10,000 nucleotides of DNA from Desulfomonile sp. (GCA_020216785.1 JAIWNO010000042.1:1-10000), one strand, 5' to 3'; numbered from the stretch's first letter, positions 1 through 5,853 are shown. A program made the numbers and translations. The notes: generated by a model from the sequence alone, not told the origin.

Positions 1-10
1 TTTCAAGCAT
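1..10 (-). CDS. livF: Possible first codons of LivF ABC ATPase (partial, off left edge)
   Basis: Reading leftward, an ATG at 10-8 is followed by codons for Leu and Glu before the window ends, giving M-L-E. LivF proteins commonly begin with M-L followed by a charged residue, and livF normally follows livG directly. Here the ATG lies 25 nt beyond the livG stop. No clear Shine-Dalgarno sequence precedes it, and only three codons are visible, so the call rests mainly on position. Confidence 0.4.
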
Positions 11-35
11 TTCCAGCGGCCGTTCAGCGCCGGCG

Positions 36-806
36 TCACTCCTGGCCCAGGTATGCCTCGAGCACTTCCGGATGGGTACGCACCTGCTCCGGAGGGCCTT
101 GCACGAGTTTCACGCCGAAATTCATCGCCATGATTTCGTCCGACAGGTCCATCACAAGGTTCATGTCGTGCTCCACCATAACGACGGTGACTTGGAAATC
201 GTCCCGGATGTCACGTATCCAGAACATCATGTCTCGTTTTTCTTCCTGGTTCATGCCTGCGGTGGGCTCGTCCAGGAGCAGGAGGGTCGGCTCCATTGCC
301 AGCGCCCTTCCCAGCTCAACGAGCTTGCGGGTCCCGTACGGGAGCGCCGCTACAGGCACATCTCGGGCAGCCTCCAATTCGAGGAATTCGATGATCCGCT
401 CCACCTGCTCCCGGTGGCGGCATTCTTCCCTCGCCACGGGGAATCGCTTCCCGAGACGCAATGCGCCTCCGAATATCCCGGCCTTCATATGGATATGCCG
501 GCCGAGCAGGAGGTTGTCCATCGTGGAAAGATGGCTGAAAAGCTCTATGTTCTGGAACGTGCGTGCAATGCCCATGCGCGCGGACACGTGCGGCTTCTTG
601 CCGACCATCTCTTCGCCTTTGAAGAGGATGGTGCCGCCCGTTGGGCGGTAAATGCCCGTTATACAGTTGAAGATCGTGGTCTTGCCGGCTCCGTTGGGGC
701 CGATAATGGATACGATCCGCCCTTCGTCCGCGTCCATGGAAACATTGCTGAGGGCCTTCAGGCCGCCGAACGCAATGTCGAGGTTTTTCAGAGAAAGTAA
801 AGCCAT
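36..806 (-). CDS. livG: LivG-type ABC transporter ATP-binding protein
   Basis: This is a cytoplasmic ATPase of a HAAT/branched-chain amino acid importer; it hydrolyses ATP to drive transport through LivH/LivM together with LivF. The 256-residue product has the normal family length. Visible motifs are Walker A GPNGAGKT (residues 36-43), Q-loop Gln85 in RTFQNIELF, a degenerate signature PYGTRK (156-161) of the kind typical of LivG, Walker B LLLLDE (175-180), the adjacent PTAGMN, and H-loop His213 in VEHDM. The C-terminal THPEVLEAYLG is the usual LivG tail. I chose the ATG at 806, which starts M-A-L-L-S-L-K-N, because family alignment begins there. A GTG at 857 would add 17 residues with no similarity. 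The ribosome site is weak: GGA lies six bases upstream. A 356-nt gap separates it from livK. Confidence 0.95.
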   Translation of the reverse strand: MALLSLKNLDIAFGGLKALSNVSMDADEGRIVSIIGPNGAGKTTIFNCITGIYRPTGGTILFKGEEMVGKKPHVSARMGIARTFQNIELFSHLSTMDNLLLGRHIHMKAGIFGGALRLGKRFPVAREECRHREQVERIIEFLELEAARDVPVAALPYGTRKLVELGRALAMEPTLLLLDEPTAGMNQEEKRDMMFWIRDIRDDFQVTVVMVEHDMNLVMDLSDEIMAMNFGVKLVQGPPEQVRTHPEVLEAYLGQE

Positions 807-1162
807 GCCGTGTCCACGCCTGCTCGTTGTGCGAGTAGAAAGTCTTAAAAGAAGCACCGAAGCGTGTGCGCCGATTTCCCTTGATAATCGCTTGCGTCCC
901 GAAGGAACACGAGAGAGAAGCCGGTCGATTCATCGCAGCGGCGAGCCATCCTAGCAAAGCAAGTTCGCCGTCTCCCGAAACGGGTTCACATTGTGCAAGG
1001 TCCGGTCACGGCTCTCACCGCTCTTATAGTGGGGCCAGCCTCCGTGCCGATCCTGGGCCAATGGCCGGCAGAGACGCCGGCCCCACTGATCACTCCAGAA
1101 ACCTCAGACAACTTGGGACAGCGTACTTGTGAAGCAATGTCTGAGCCACAAACCTGCTAGAG
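807..1162. other. Intergenic gap livK-livG, no gene seen
   Basis: These 356 bases lie inside the transporter cluster between livK and livG. Reading frames crossing them have no recognisable protein content and no convincing ribosome site. The one clear structure is the imperfect inverted repeat at 1028-1087. I see no good sigma-70 or sigma-54 promoter for livG here, so livG is probably reached by read-through. The gap may dampen livG/livF expression relative to livK. Confidence 0.6.
1028..1087. repeat. Imperfect palindromic element, REP-like
   Basis: A perfect 9-bp inverted repeat, AGTGGGGCC at 1028-1036 and GGCCCCACT at 1079-1087, bounds a longer imperfect stem in which about 20 of the outer 25 positions pair. 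It is followed by CTGAT. The outer sequence resembles the perfect palindrome at 7928-7953 (arms beginning TAGGGGC, followed by CTGAC). This suggests one dispersed repeat style within the genome. No run of T follows on either strand, so a simple intrinsic terminator is unlikely. Confidence 0.65.
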
Positions 1163-2344
1163 TCATTTCGGTTTGTACACAAGCCAGTCGGACACCTTGA
1201 TCCGTTGGCCGTTGTCACCGCATTTTTCCAGGTAGACAGATTTCACTCCCTGGTGGTCCTTATCGGTGAAGGTGCAGTCGTATCCGAGCCAGTCGCTCCA
1301 GTTCCTGATGGATTCCATCGCCTTGATGAACGTGTCGGGAGTGAGGTCCCGGCCGGCGAGCTGGAGCCCTTTGACCAGCGGCTCAGCAAAATAAAAGCCT
1401 GCCAAATAGAACAACCCGGTGTACTTCTCGTCAGGGGCCCACTTCTTCTGAGCGTCCTGGTATTTCTTCACGAGCGGGCTCTCCATGTTTACGAAGTTGC
1501 CGTACATAACGCCTTTCCAGAGGCCCTTGGTCACGGTGAACATGAGATCGGGATCGGACAAGGTGGACGCGGCCATGAACTGCGGCGAATAGCCGATCGC
1601 CTTGCATACGCCGAGAATCATCGCGCCGTGCTTGGGCAGCACCCAGATGATCACGACTTCAGCCTCGGATTGTTTGAGTTTCAGAGCGTGAGACTTCAGG
1701 TCCGTGTCAGTCACTTCAACAGGCACCTCGGCCACAAGTTTGAGGCCCTTATCTTCCATGTACTTCTTTGCGCCGTCCAAGCCTTCCTTGCCGTAGTCAT
1801 CGTTCTGGTAGAAAAACGCGATCTTTTTCTTGCCCATCTTTTCGACAGCGTACTGGGTCTGGACGTAGGCCTCCTGGTAGTACTGCGGGAAGGTCGAGAA
1901 AATGTACTTGTTGAACGGCTTGGTCCAGTGTGAAGAGCCGGTCGCCGGAGAGATCCACGGGACCTTGTTTTCCGTGAGATACTCCCGGACCGCCATGCCC
2001 GTGGATGTGCCGACGCCGCCCGCAACTGCGAAGATGCCTATATTCTCGACAAACTCCTTCACGATAGCCTTGGTCTTGGCCGGCTGGTATGCGTCATCTC
2101 TCAGATAATATTTGATCTTACGGCCGTGGATCCCACCCTCCGAGTTGATAAGCTCGAAATACACACCCGTGGCCCTGCCGACTGAGCCCCAGAGCGCAGC
2201 CGGTCCCGTTTGCGGACCCCACTGGCCGATGACGATTTCGGTGTCCGTGACGCCGCGCACCTTTTCTTGTCCGGTTGCAGACCCGCAGATCGCCAGCAAC
2301 GCTACCATACTCATGAACGCCGCCGCATACGCTGCTCTTCCCAT
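1163..2344 (-). CDS. livK: Periplasmic substrate-binding protein of HAAT/Liv ABC transporter
   Basis: This is an exported type I periplasmic binding protein (Peripla_BP_6/LivK family) that captures the substrate and delivers it to LivH/LivM. The product is 393 residues, normal for the family. An N-terminal signal peptide (residues about 1-25) has a hydrophobic core, and cleavage is likely after A-T-G before Gln26. The mature part begins with the family pattern VTDTEIVIGQWGPQTGP, has the NSEGGIHGRKI segment near 67-77, and the lobe segment FFYQNDDYGKEGLDGAK near 177-193. Two cysteines near the C-terminus (357 and 375) could pair. The ATG at 2344 is chosen because AAGGAG lies six bases upstream and the signal peptide follows. 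The ligand is not predictable; relatives bind branched-chain amino acids, amides, or aromatic and aliphatic acids. The gene lies fourth in the cluster rather than first, which is unusual. Confidence 0.93.
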   Translation of the reverse strand: MGRAAYAAAFMSMVALLAICGSATGQEKVRGVTDTEIVIGQWGPQTGPAALWGSVGRATGVYFELINSEGGIHGRKIKYYLRDDAYQPAKTKAIVKEFVENIGIFAVAGGVGTSTGMAVREYLTENKVPWISPATGSSHWTKPFNKYIFSTFPQYYQEAYVQTQYAVEKMGKKKIAFFYQNDDYGKEGLDGAKKYMEDKGLKLVAEVPVEVTDTDLKSHALKLKQSEAEVVIIWVLPKHGAMILGVCKAIGYSPQFMAASTLSDPDLMFTVTKGLWKGVMYGNFVNMESPLVKKYQDAQKKWAPDEKYTGLFYLAGFYFAEPLVKGLQLAGRDLTPDTFIKAMESIRNWSDWLGYDCTFTDKDHQGVKSVYLEKCGDNGQRIKVSDWLVYKPK

Positions 2345-2350
2345 GCTCGA

Positions 2351-2356
2351 CTCCTT
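2351..2356 (-). promoter_or_regulatory. Shine-Dalgarno site that fixes the livK start
   Basis: The minus strand reads AAGGAG here, six bases before the ATG at 2344. This strong site favours that start over the upstream in-frame start at 2377, which would add 11 residues before the signal peptide. Confidence 0.8.
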
Positions 2357-2444
2357 AGTTAGACTGGTTCGCACCAAAACCGCTCACCACGCGGGAGGCG
2401 GTCCATCGGCCTTCGTCTGTTTATCGGCTTCCGCTCTGTGCGGA

Positions 2445-2873
2445 TCAACCCTTGTACCACCGGCCGTGCTCCATCAGGAACGTGAACGCGCTTGTCCGTT
2501 CAAACCGGTTGCCGCTCTTATCGCTGAGAACTACGCGGACCTGAACAGTCGCGATCTTCTCGACGAGAGGCAACTGTGCTTTGTCTTGGTTTTCGGCGAT
2601 TTCCAGGACCTTTTCGATCGTGTATTCCCGAAGCCGGACCCGGCTATCCTTAAGAAGCTCCACGAAAAAAGGATACGAATACGCCTTTCTGAAGGCGGAC
2701 GACGGCGCCAGCATCTCCCATACCCTCGCCATGTCGCCGGTGATCTCCGCTTCAAAGTAGGCTTTGACCATCTCCAGGAGGTCGGACTCGTCGTCGGCTC
2801 GCCCTCCGGGCACGAATGCGACGATGAGCACCAGCCAGACCGCTGCGTACACCCATCCCGGCCTCAAAGGCAT
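2445..2873 (-). CDS. Small exported protein, probably NTF2-like fold, in liv cluster
   Basis: This is a 142-residue protein of unknown function. An N-terminal hydrophobic segment (about residues 7-22) followed by G-G-R-A and then D-D-E gives a plausible signal peptide cleaved after Ala26. It has no lipobox cysteine, so a soluble periplasmic location is likely. The mature part has a helical start (DLLEMVKAYFEAEITGD) followed by alternating hydrophobic beta-strands, ending in FLMEHGRWYKG. That layout, and the terminal 'h-x-x-x-G-x-W' pattern, resembles NTF2/SnoaL-like domains, but I see no catalytic signature. The ATG at 2873 has GGTGGAGAGGA directly upstream. It sits between livH and livK on the same strand, so it is probably co-transcribed with the transporter. 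A role in handling the periplasmic substrate is conjecture. Confidence 0.75.
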   Translation of the reverse strand: MPLRPGWVYAAVWLVLIVAFVPGGRADDESDLLEMVKAYFEAEITGDMARVWEMLAPSSAFRKAYSYPFFVELLKDSRVRLREYTIEKVLEIAENQDKAQLPLVEKIATVQVRVVLSDKSGNRFERTSAFTFLMEHGRWYKG

Positions 2874-2930
2874 TCCTCTCCACCTTTCTTCAGGCCTCTC
2901 ACCCCTTCATGCCGATGCGCAGACCTGTTC

Positions 2931-3003
2931 AAAAAACACCGGCGGTATGCCTCCAGAACGAAGTTAGGCTCGCCGTCCGAAGTGGAGGAGGCATACCGCC
3001 GGT
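2931..3003 (-). terminator. Terminator-like hairpin plus T-run after livH
   Basis: On the minus strand the 17-bp stem at 3003-2938 (loop 32 nt) is followed after one base by six Ts (2936-2931). It starts 34 nt past the livH stop. The stem and T-run fit an intrinsic terminator, but the loop is much longer than usual and the stem belongs to a dispersed repeat. Since three or more transporter genes follow, it would more likely give partial termination than a full stop. Confidence 0.35.
2938..3003 (+). repeat. Dispersed inverted-repeat element, copy 1
   Basis: Perfect 17-bp arms (2938-2954, ACCGGCGGTATGCCTCC, and 2987-3003) enclose a 32-nt loop. The loop and arms align without gaps to the reverse complement of 5788-5853, with 24 of 34 central positions identical. 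A second, outer inverted repeat, ATGCCGATGC at 2909-2918 and GCATCGGCAT at 3028-3037, flanks it. The full element may therefore be about 129 bp (2909-3037), with its outer arm touching the livH stop codon. It has no coding content. It looks like a MITE or REPIN-type element. Confidence 0.8.
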
Positions 3004-3036
3004 CTCCGGTACCCTGCCTCATTGCGTGCATCGGCA

Positions 3037-3912
3037 TCATACCTTTCTCTCGAAGTGTCTGACGAACAGGCCCGACGGCTTAATGCACAAAATGAGCACG
3101 ATCACCCCGAACGCGACCACCGACTTGAATTCCAGCGAGACGTAACCCCCGAAGAAATTCTCGATCAGCCCCAGCATGTAGCCGCCGACGGCCGCTCCCG
3201 GCAGGCTCGTCATCCCGCCGAGCACCGCGGAGGCAAAGCCCTTGAGCATCGGATCGAGCATCATGTTCGGATCAAGCGTAGCCAGCGGAGCTATGAGCAG
3301 CCCGGCGACCGCTCCTGTTACCGAACTGAGCCCCCATGTAAAGGTGAGAATCCGTCTCGTGGGAATGCCCATCGCTTTTGCAGCGAACGCATTTTGCTGC
3401 ACAGCCTTCATCGCGGTTCCCAATTTGGTGAACCTGAAAAACACGAACAGCAGCACCATCATCACCAGACTCGTCACGAACGTCCAAAGGTTGATTTCCG
3501 TTATCATGACACCGCCCGGCGTGATGCCGCTGAACTCGGAAAACGGCACTGGAAACGGGTTCTGTTTTGCGCCCCATTTCCAGCCCGCCAAACCGTAGAG
3601 GATCATCTCCGCGCCGAGCGTGATCACGATAAGGCTCAGAACGCTCGGGTCCTTGGCCGGTCGCAGAAAGGCCAATTCCAGCACGATCCCGAGAAAGAGC
3701 GCGAAGAGGAGCGTCAGGCCGAAGGTTGTCCAAAAGCCGACATGATAGGTTTCAATGAGCGAAAACGCCACAAAGGTCGATATCATGGCCATTTCGCCCT
3801 GCGCGAAATTCGGGACTTCGGAGGTCTTGTATATGATCACCATCGCCAGCGCCACCAGCGCATAACAGGCCCCGATGGAAAGGCCCCCCACGATGAGATC
3901 GAAAAAGATCAT
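3037..3912 (-). CDS. livH: LivH-type ABC transporter permease
   Basis: This is an inner-membrane permease of a HAAT/branched-chain amino acid importer that pairs with LivM to form the channel. The 291-residue product has the usual family length and about eight hydrophobic segments. Family landmarks are visible. N-terminal GLSIGACYALVALAMVIIY (10-28) precedes NFAQGEMAMI (35-44), which matches the NFAHGE-type motif of LivH. The cytoplasmic stretch around 162-182 contains TKLGTAMKAVQQNAFAA. The EAA-like coupling loop FASAVLGGMTSLPGAAVGG spans 226-244. The ATG at 3912 is fixed by AAGGAGG five bases upstream. It follows livM after 89 nt that hold a small hairpin, and is followed by the repeat and terminator-like hairpin at 2931-3003. 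Confidence 0.95.
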   Translation of the reverse strand: MIFFDLIVGGLSIGACYALVALAMVIIYKTSEVPNFAQGEMAMISTFVAFSLIETYHVGFWTTFGLTLLFALFLGIVLELAFLRPAKDPSVLSLIVITLGAEMILYGLAGWKWGAKQNPFPVPFSEFSGITPGGVMITEINLWTFVTSLVMMVLLFVFFRFTKLGTAMKAVQQNAFAAKAMGIPTRRILTFTWGLSSVTGAVAGLLIAPLATLDPNMMLDPMLKGFASAVLGGMTSLPGAAVGGYMLGLIENFFGGYVSLEFKSVVAFGVIVLILCIKPSGLFVRHFERKV

Positions 3913-3917
3913 CCGCG

Positions 3918-3924
3918 CCTCCTT
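3918..3924 (-). promoter_or_regulatory. Strong Shine-Dalgarno site of livH
   Basis: The minus strand reads AAGGAGG, five bases before the livH ATG at 3912. It is a near-perfect anti-16S match and settles the start. Confidence 0.8.
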
Positions 3925-3972
3925 GGTGCCCTATCGGCCAAATTTGGTGCCACATTCATGCGGATCTTGGTG

Positions 3973-3993
3973 GGACAGGCAAGATTCCTGTCC
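3973..3993. repeat. Short hairpin between livM and livH
   Basis: GGACAGG (3973-3979) and CCTGTCC (3987-3993) form a perfect 7-bp stem around a 7-base loop, nine bases after the livM stop. No T-run follows on the minus strand, so it is not a standard terminator. It may be a short dispersed palindrome or a messenger-stabilising hairpin between cistrons. It is unrelated in sequence to the two other repeat types in the window. Confidence 0.5.
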
Positions 3994-4001
3994 ATCCTCT
4001 C

Positions 4002-5051
4002 CTAAAACGGCCAACCTTTCCAGTATCGTTTCATGCGCAAGTAGATCCCGTTCATCCCCAGGGGCTCGAAGATCGCTATCGAGATCATGATCGCGCCGAA
4101 AACGATGCTCTGAATGTTCGGCAGCCCCTCCACCGAGAAAAACCATTTGGACACGTCAACGAGAGCGGGCCCGAGCACCGGCCATTCCTGAATCACTCCC
4201 AGCTTGACCTGGAGGTATGTGAGCAGCGCCGCGCCGAGGATCGATCCCGCGATCGACCCGAGTCCGCCTACAATAACCATCGCCAGAAATGTAATCGACA
4301 GGATCAGATTGAACGTCCCCGCGCTGATGTGCTCGAGCGCGAAAGCCATCAATGCGCCCGCGATGCCTGTATAGAACGCGCTGACAGCGAACGACAGCGT
4401 CTTGAACCAGCTCACGCTGATTCCCATTGCAGCCGCGGCAATCTCGCTGTCTCGGATCGCAACGAACGCTCTGCCCACCCGCGTCTTCATGAGGTTGACC
4501 GCGGCCACGGTGAGCACCACGGTCACGGCCATGATTACCGCGTAGCGCTCCTCACCGGTATCGGCGACAAACGGGCCGATCGTCATTTTCGGCGCTTCGA
4601 GCCCCATGTGCCCGCCGGAGAAGTCCCAATGGCTGATGATCTGCGTCACGGCCATGCCGAAACCGAGCGTGGCTATGGCGAGATACGGTCCTTCCAGCCG
4701 CAGCGACGGCAAACCGACAAGGAACCCGAACCCCGCGGATACAAAACCCGCAGCGGGCAATGCTACGATAAAGGGGACGCCGGCCTTGACCATCAGCAGT
4801 ACGCACGTGTACGCGCCGATCGCAAAAAAGCCCGCGTGGCCCAGGGAAATTTGTCCTGTATATCCCACGAGGATATTGAGTCCGATCGCCACAACGGCAT
4901 GGATCGCAATCAGCGAGATCACGTACAGCGTGTAACCGCCCACGAGGAACGGTACTGCCACGAGCGCACCCAGCAGCAGGATCGTGCCGACGAGCACGGT
5001 TTTGGTCCTTATCAACTGGATGTCCTCGTAGTAGTCCCGCTTCATGTCCAT
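4002..5051 (-). CDS. livM: LivM-type ABC transporter permease
   Basis: This is an inner-membrane permease, partner of LivH in a HAAT/branched-chain amino acid importer. It has 349 residues, typical for LivM, with a short charged cytoplasmic N-terminus and about nine hydrophobic segments. Family landmarks are NILVGYTGQISLGHAGFFAI (59-78), GLPSLRLEGPYLAIATLGFG (113-132), the cytoplasmic loop TRVGRAFVAIRDSEIAAAAM (190-209), and the coupling loop VIVGGLGSIAGSILGA (259-274). It is the first gene of the minus-strand cluster. The start at 5051 (M-D-M-K) has only a weak AGG upstream; the ATG at 5045 is an alternative that drops two residues. Its likely promoter is the sigma-54 type element at 5267-5282, which implies a leader of about 205 nt. 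Confidence 0.95.
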   Translation of the reverse strand: MDMKRDYYEDIQLIRTKTVLVGTILLLGALVAVPFLVGGYTLYVISLIAIHAVVAIGLNILVGYTGQISLGHAGFFAIGAYTCVLLMVKAGVPFIVALPAAGFVSAGFGFLVGLPSLRLEGPYLAIATLGFGMAVTQIISHWDFSGGHMGLEAPKMTIGPFVADTGEERYAVIMAVTVVLTVAAVNLMKTRVGRAFVAIRDSEIAAAAMGISVSWFKTLSFAVSAFYTGIAGALMAFALEHISAGTFNLILSITFLAMVIVGGLGSIAGSILGAALLTYLQVKLGVIQEWPVLGPALVDVSKWFFSVEGLPNIQSIVFGAIMISIAIFEPLGMNGIYLRMKRYWKGWPF

Positions 5052-5256
5052 GGCATCAACCTACTGTGCGAACTCGCCCTTTTCCAGCGAGGAGACCTCG
5101 CCTTGCACCGTTGGGTGGAAATGCTGAGTCACAGAACTCATCGAGCATCATGGCCGGCGCGAAACGGCCCCATCCACTCCCTTTACGATGTCCGCGGTGA
5201 ACAAATACGCTTTCTACAGCCGCAATCCAGACGGGAAGCCGGTCAAGCCTACCCGC
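5052..5256 (-). other. Untranslated leader of livM, inferred
   Basis: This is the stretch from the predicted start point of the minus-strand sigma-54 promoter (about 5256) to livM. A 79-codon minus-strand frame (5295-5056) crosses it and ends just before livM. It begins upstream of the predicted transcript start, and its composition does not look like a known protein, so I do not call it. I recognise no riboswitch or attenuator here. Confidence 0.35.
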
Positions 5257-5266
5257 CATTGGATCA

Positions 5267-5282
5267 AGCAAAGAGTGTGCCG
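5267..5282 (-). promoter_or_regulatory. Sigma-54 (-24/-12) promoter for livM operon
   Basis: The minus strand reads CGGCACA-CTCT-TTGCT, against the RpoN consensus TGGCACG-N4-TTGCW. The invariant GG and GC are present with exactly 10 bases between them (GG at 5281-5280, GC at 5269-5268), and TTGCT is perfect. Two consensus bases differ. Transcription should start near 5256 and run into livM. It faces away from the plus-strand promoter at 5466-5481, with a shared palindrome between. Confidence 0.6.
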
Positions 5283-5384
5283 AAAAAGGCGCCAAAAGAA
5301 AAGGCTTAAATTACGGGGTGCTCGCAAAAAAAGAGCTGTCGGGCAACCGACCTCAGCAGCCATATGATGTACCCTGTGCACAAT

Positions 5385-5398
5385 ATGTTGCGCAACAT
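5385..5398. promoter_or_regulatory. Palindromic operator, candidate activator-binding site (UAS)
   Basis: ATGTTGCGCAACAT is a perfect 14-bp dyad. Its centre is about 100 bp upstream of the predicted plus-strand start (about 5492) and about 135 bp upstream of the predicted minus-strand start (about 5256). Both distances are in the range used by sigma-54 activators acting through DNA looping. A weaker look-alike, TGTCGGGCAACC at 5337-5348, matches TGTTGCGCAACA at 9 of 12 positions and lies 49 bp away centre to centre. Binding by the activator encoded at 8192-10000 is inferred only. Confidence 0.45.
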
Positions 5399-5465
5399 CA
5401 AAATCCCCGTCTCGCGCTCACCTCAAAGAGGCTGTAATTCAAGGTGACTACATCGATGCGCTTTC

Positions 5466-5481
5466 AGGCACGGGAATTGCT
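5466..5481 (+). promoter_or_regulatory. Sigma-54 (-24/-12) promoter for STAS/beta-oxidation operon
   Basis: The sequence AGGCACG-GGAA-TTGCT matches the RpoN consensus TGGCACG-N4-TTGCW at every position except the first. GG (5467-5468) and GC (5479-5480) are separated by exactly 10 bases. The start point should be near 5492, giving a leader of about 16 nt before the STAS gene at 5508. Confidence 0.7.
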
Positions 5482-5507
5482 TTGCCTTTTGTCTACAGGT
5501 TTGGCAT

Positions 5508-5762
5508 ATGATACACATCAAGGAACATCTCCTGGACAGGAACACCATTACCATCGACGTGGGTGGAGTGCTCGACCAGGGCACGGTCCCCGTGCTCAAG
5601 CGCGTGTGCGACCGCCACCTGAACAGCGGACGCACGGTGTTGCTGAACCTGGAATCCGTCACACACATCACCCGGGAGGGCAGGCAATTTGTTCAGGCTC
5701 TGCATGGAAAGGTGGGGATCGCCAATCCGCCCGTGTTCATGAACCTTTTTGAAAACGGCTAG
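5508..5762 (+). CDS. Small STAS-domain protein (anti-sigma antagonist-like)
   Basis: This is an 84-residue single-domain protein resembling STAS/anti-anti-sigma factors (SpoIIAA type). The layout fits: strand ITIDVGGVLDQGTVPVL (14-30), helix to about 39, strand RTVLLNLESVTHI (42-54), then EGRQFVQAL. In phosphorylatable STAS proteins the loop after the second strand reads D-S-S/T-G; here the matching residues are T-R-E-G, so the usual acceptor serine is missing. That argues against classic kinase-controlled partner switching. A scaffold or sensory-complex role is possible. The ATG at 5508 has AGG eight bases upstream and is the first gene after the plus-strand sigma-54 promoter. The beta-oxidation gene follows after 152 nt containing a repeat element. 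Confidence 0.75.
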   Translation: MIHIKEHLLDRNTITIDVGGVLDQGTVPVLKRVCDRHLNSGRTVLLNLESVTHITREGRQFVQALHGKVGIANPPVFMNLFENG

Positions 5763-5787
5763 TGTCGATGCGCAATTGAAGTAAGAG

Positions 5788-5853
5788 GCAACCGGCACGC
5801 CTCCTCCGCTATGGACGGCAGGCCTGACTTCGCTTCAGAGGCGTGCCGGCTGC
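5788..5853 (-). repeat. Dispersed inverted-repeat element, copy 2
   Basis: Arms of 16 bp (5788-5803, GCAACCGGCACGCCTC, and 5838-5853) pair at 15 positions with one G-T wobble around a 34-nt loop. The reverse complement aligns without gaps to 2938-3003; shared core pieces are CGAAGT, AGGC, GCCGTCC and GGAG. Flanking TCGATGCGCAATTG (5765-5778) also resembles the flank of copy 1, so the full element may span about 5764-5881. It lies in the untranslated gap between the STAS gene and the enzyme gene, so it is transcribed as part of that message. Confidence 0.8.

Noticed and set aside
807..857. Longer LivG start at the GTG at 857
   Set aside because: The extra 17 residues are not family-like and no Shine-Dalgarno precedes that GTG.
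2282..2288. Possible lipobox in LivK (L-A-I-C around residue 20)
   Set aside because: The residue before Cys is Ile rather than Gly/Ala/Ser, and a better signal peptidase I site (A-T-G before Gln) follows.
2389..2404. GG-N10-GC pattern on the minus strand upstream of livK, considered as a sigma-54 promoter
   Set aside because: Only the invariant GG and GC match; the flanking CACG and TT bases are absent, so it is no better than chance in GC-rich DNA.
3022..4005. 327-codon plus-strand frame opposite livH
   Set aside because: It is antisense to a clear LivH permease; its residue composition is charge-rich with no domain signature, as expected of a shadow frame in GC-rich DNA.
5056..5295. 79-codon minus-strand frame ending just before livM
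   Set aside because: It starts upstream of the predicted transcription start, has no ribosome site, and shows no protein-like pattern, although its stop lies close to the livM ATG.
4329..5309. 326-codon plus-strand frame opposite livM and its leader
   Set aside because: It is antisense to LivM, dominated by Arg/His/Glu/Asp, with no recognisable domain and no ribosome site.
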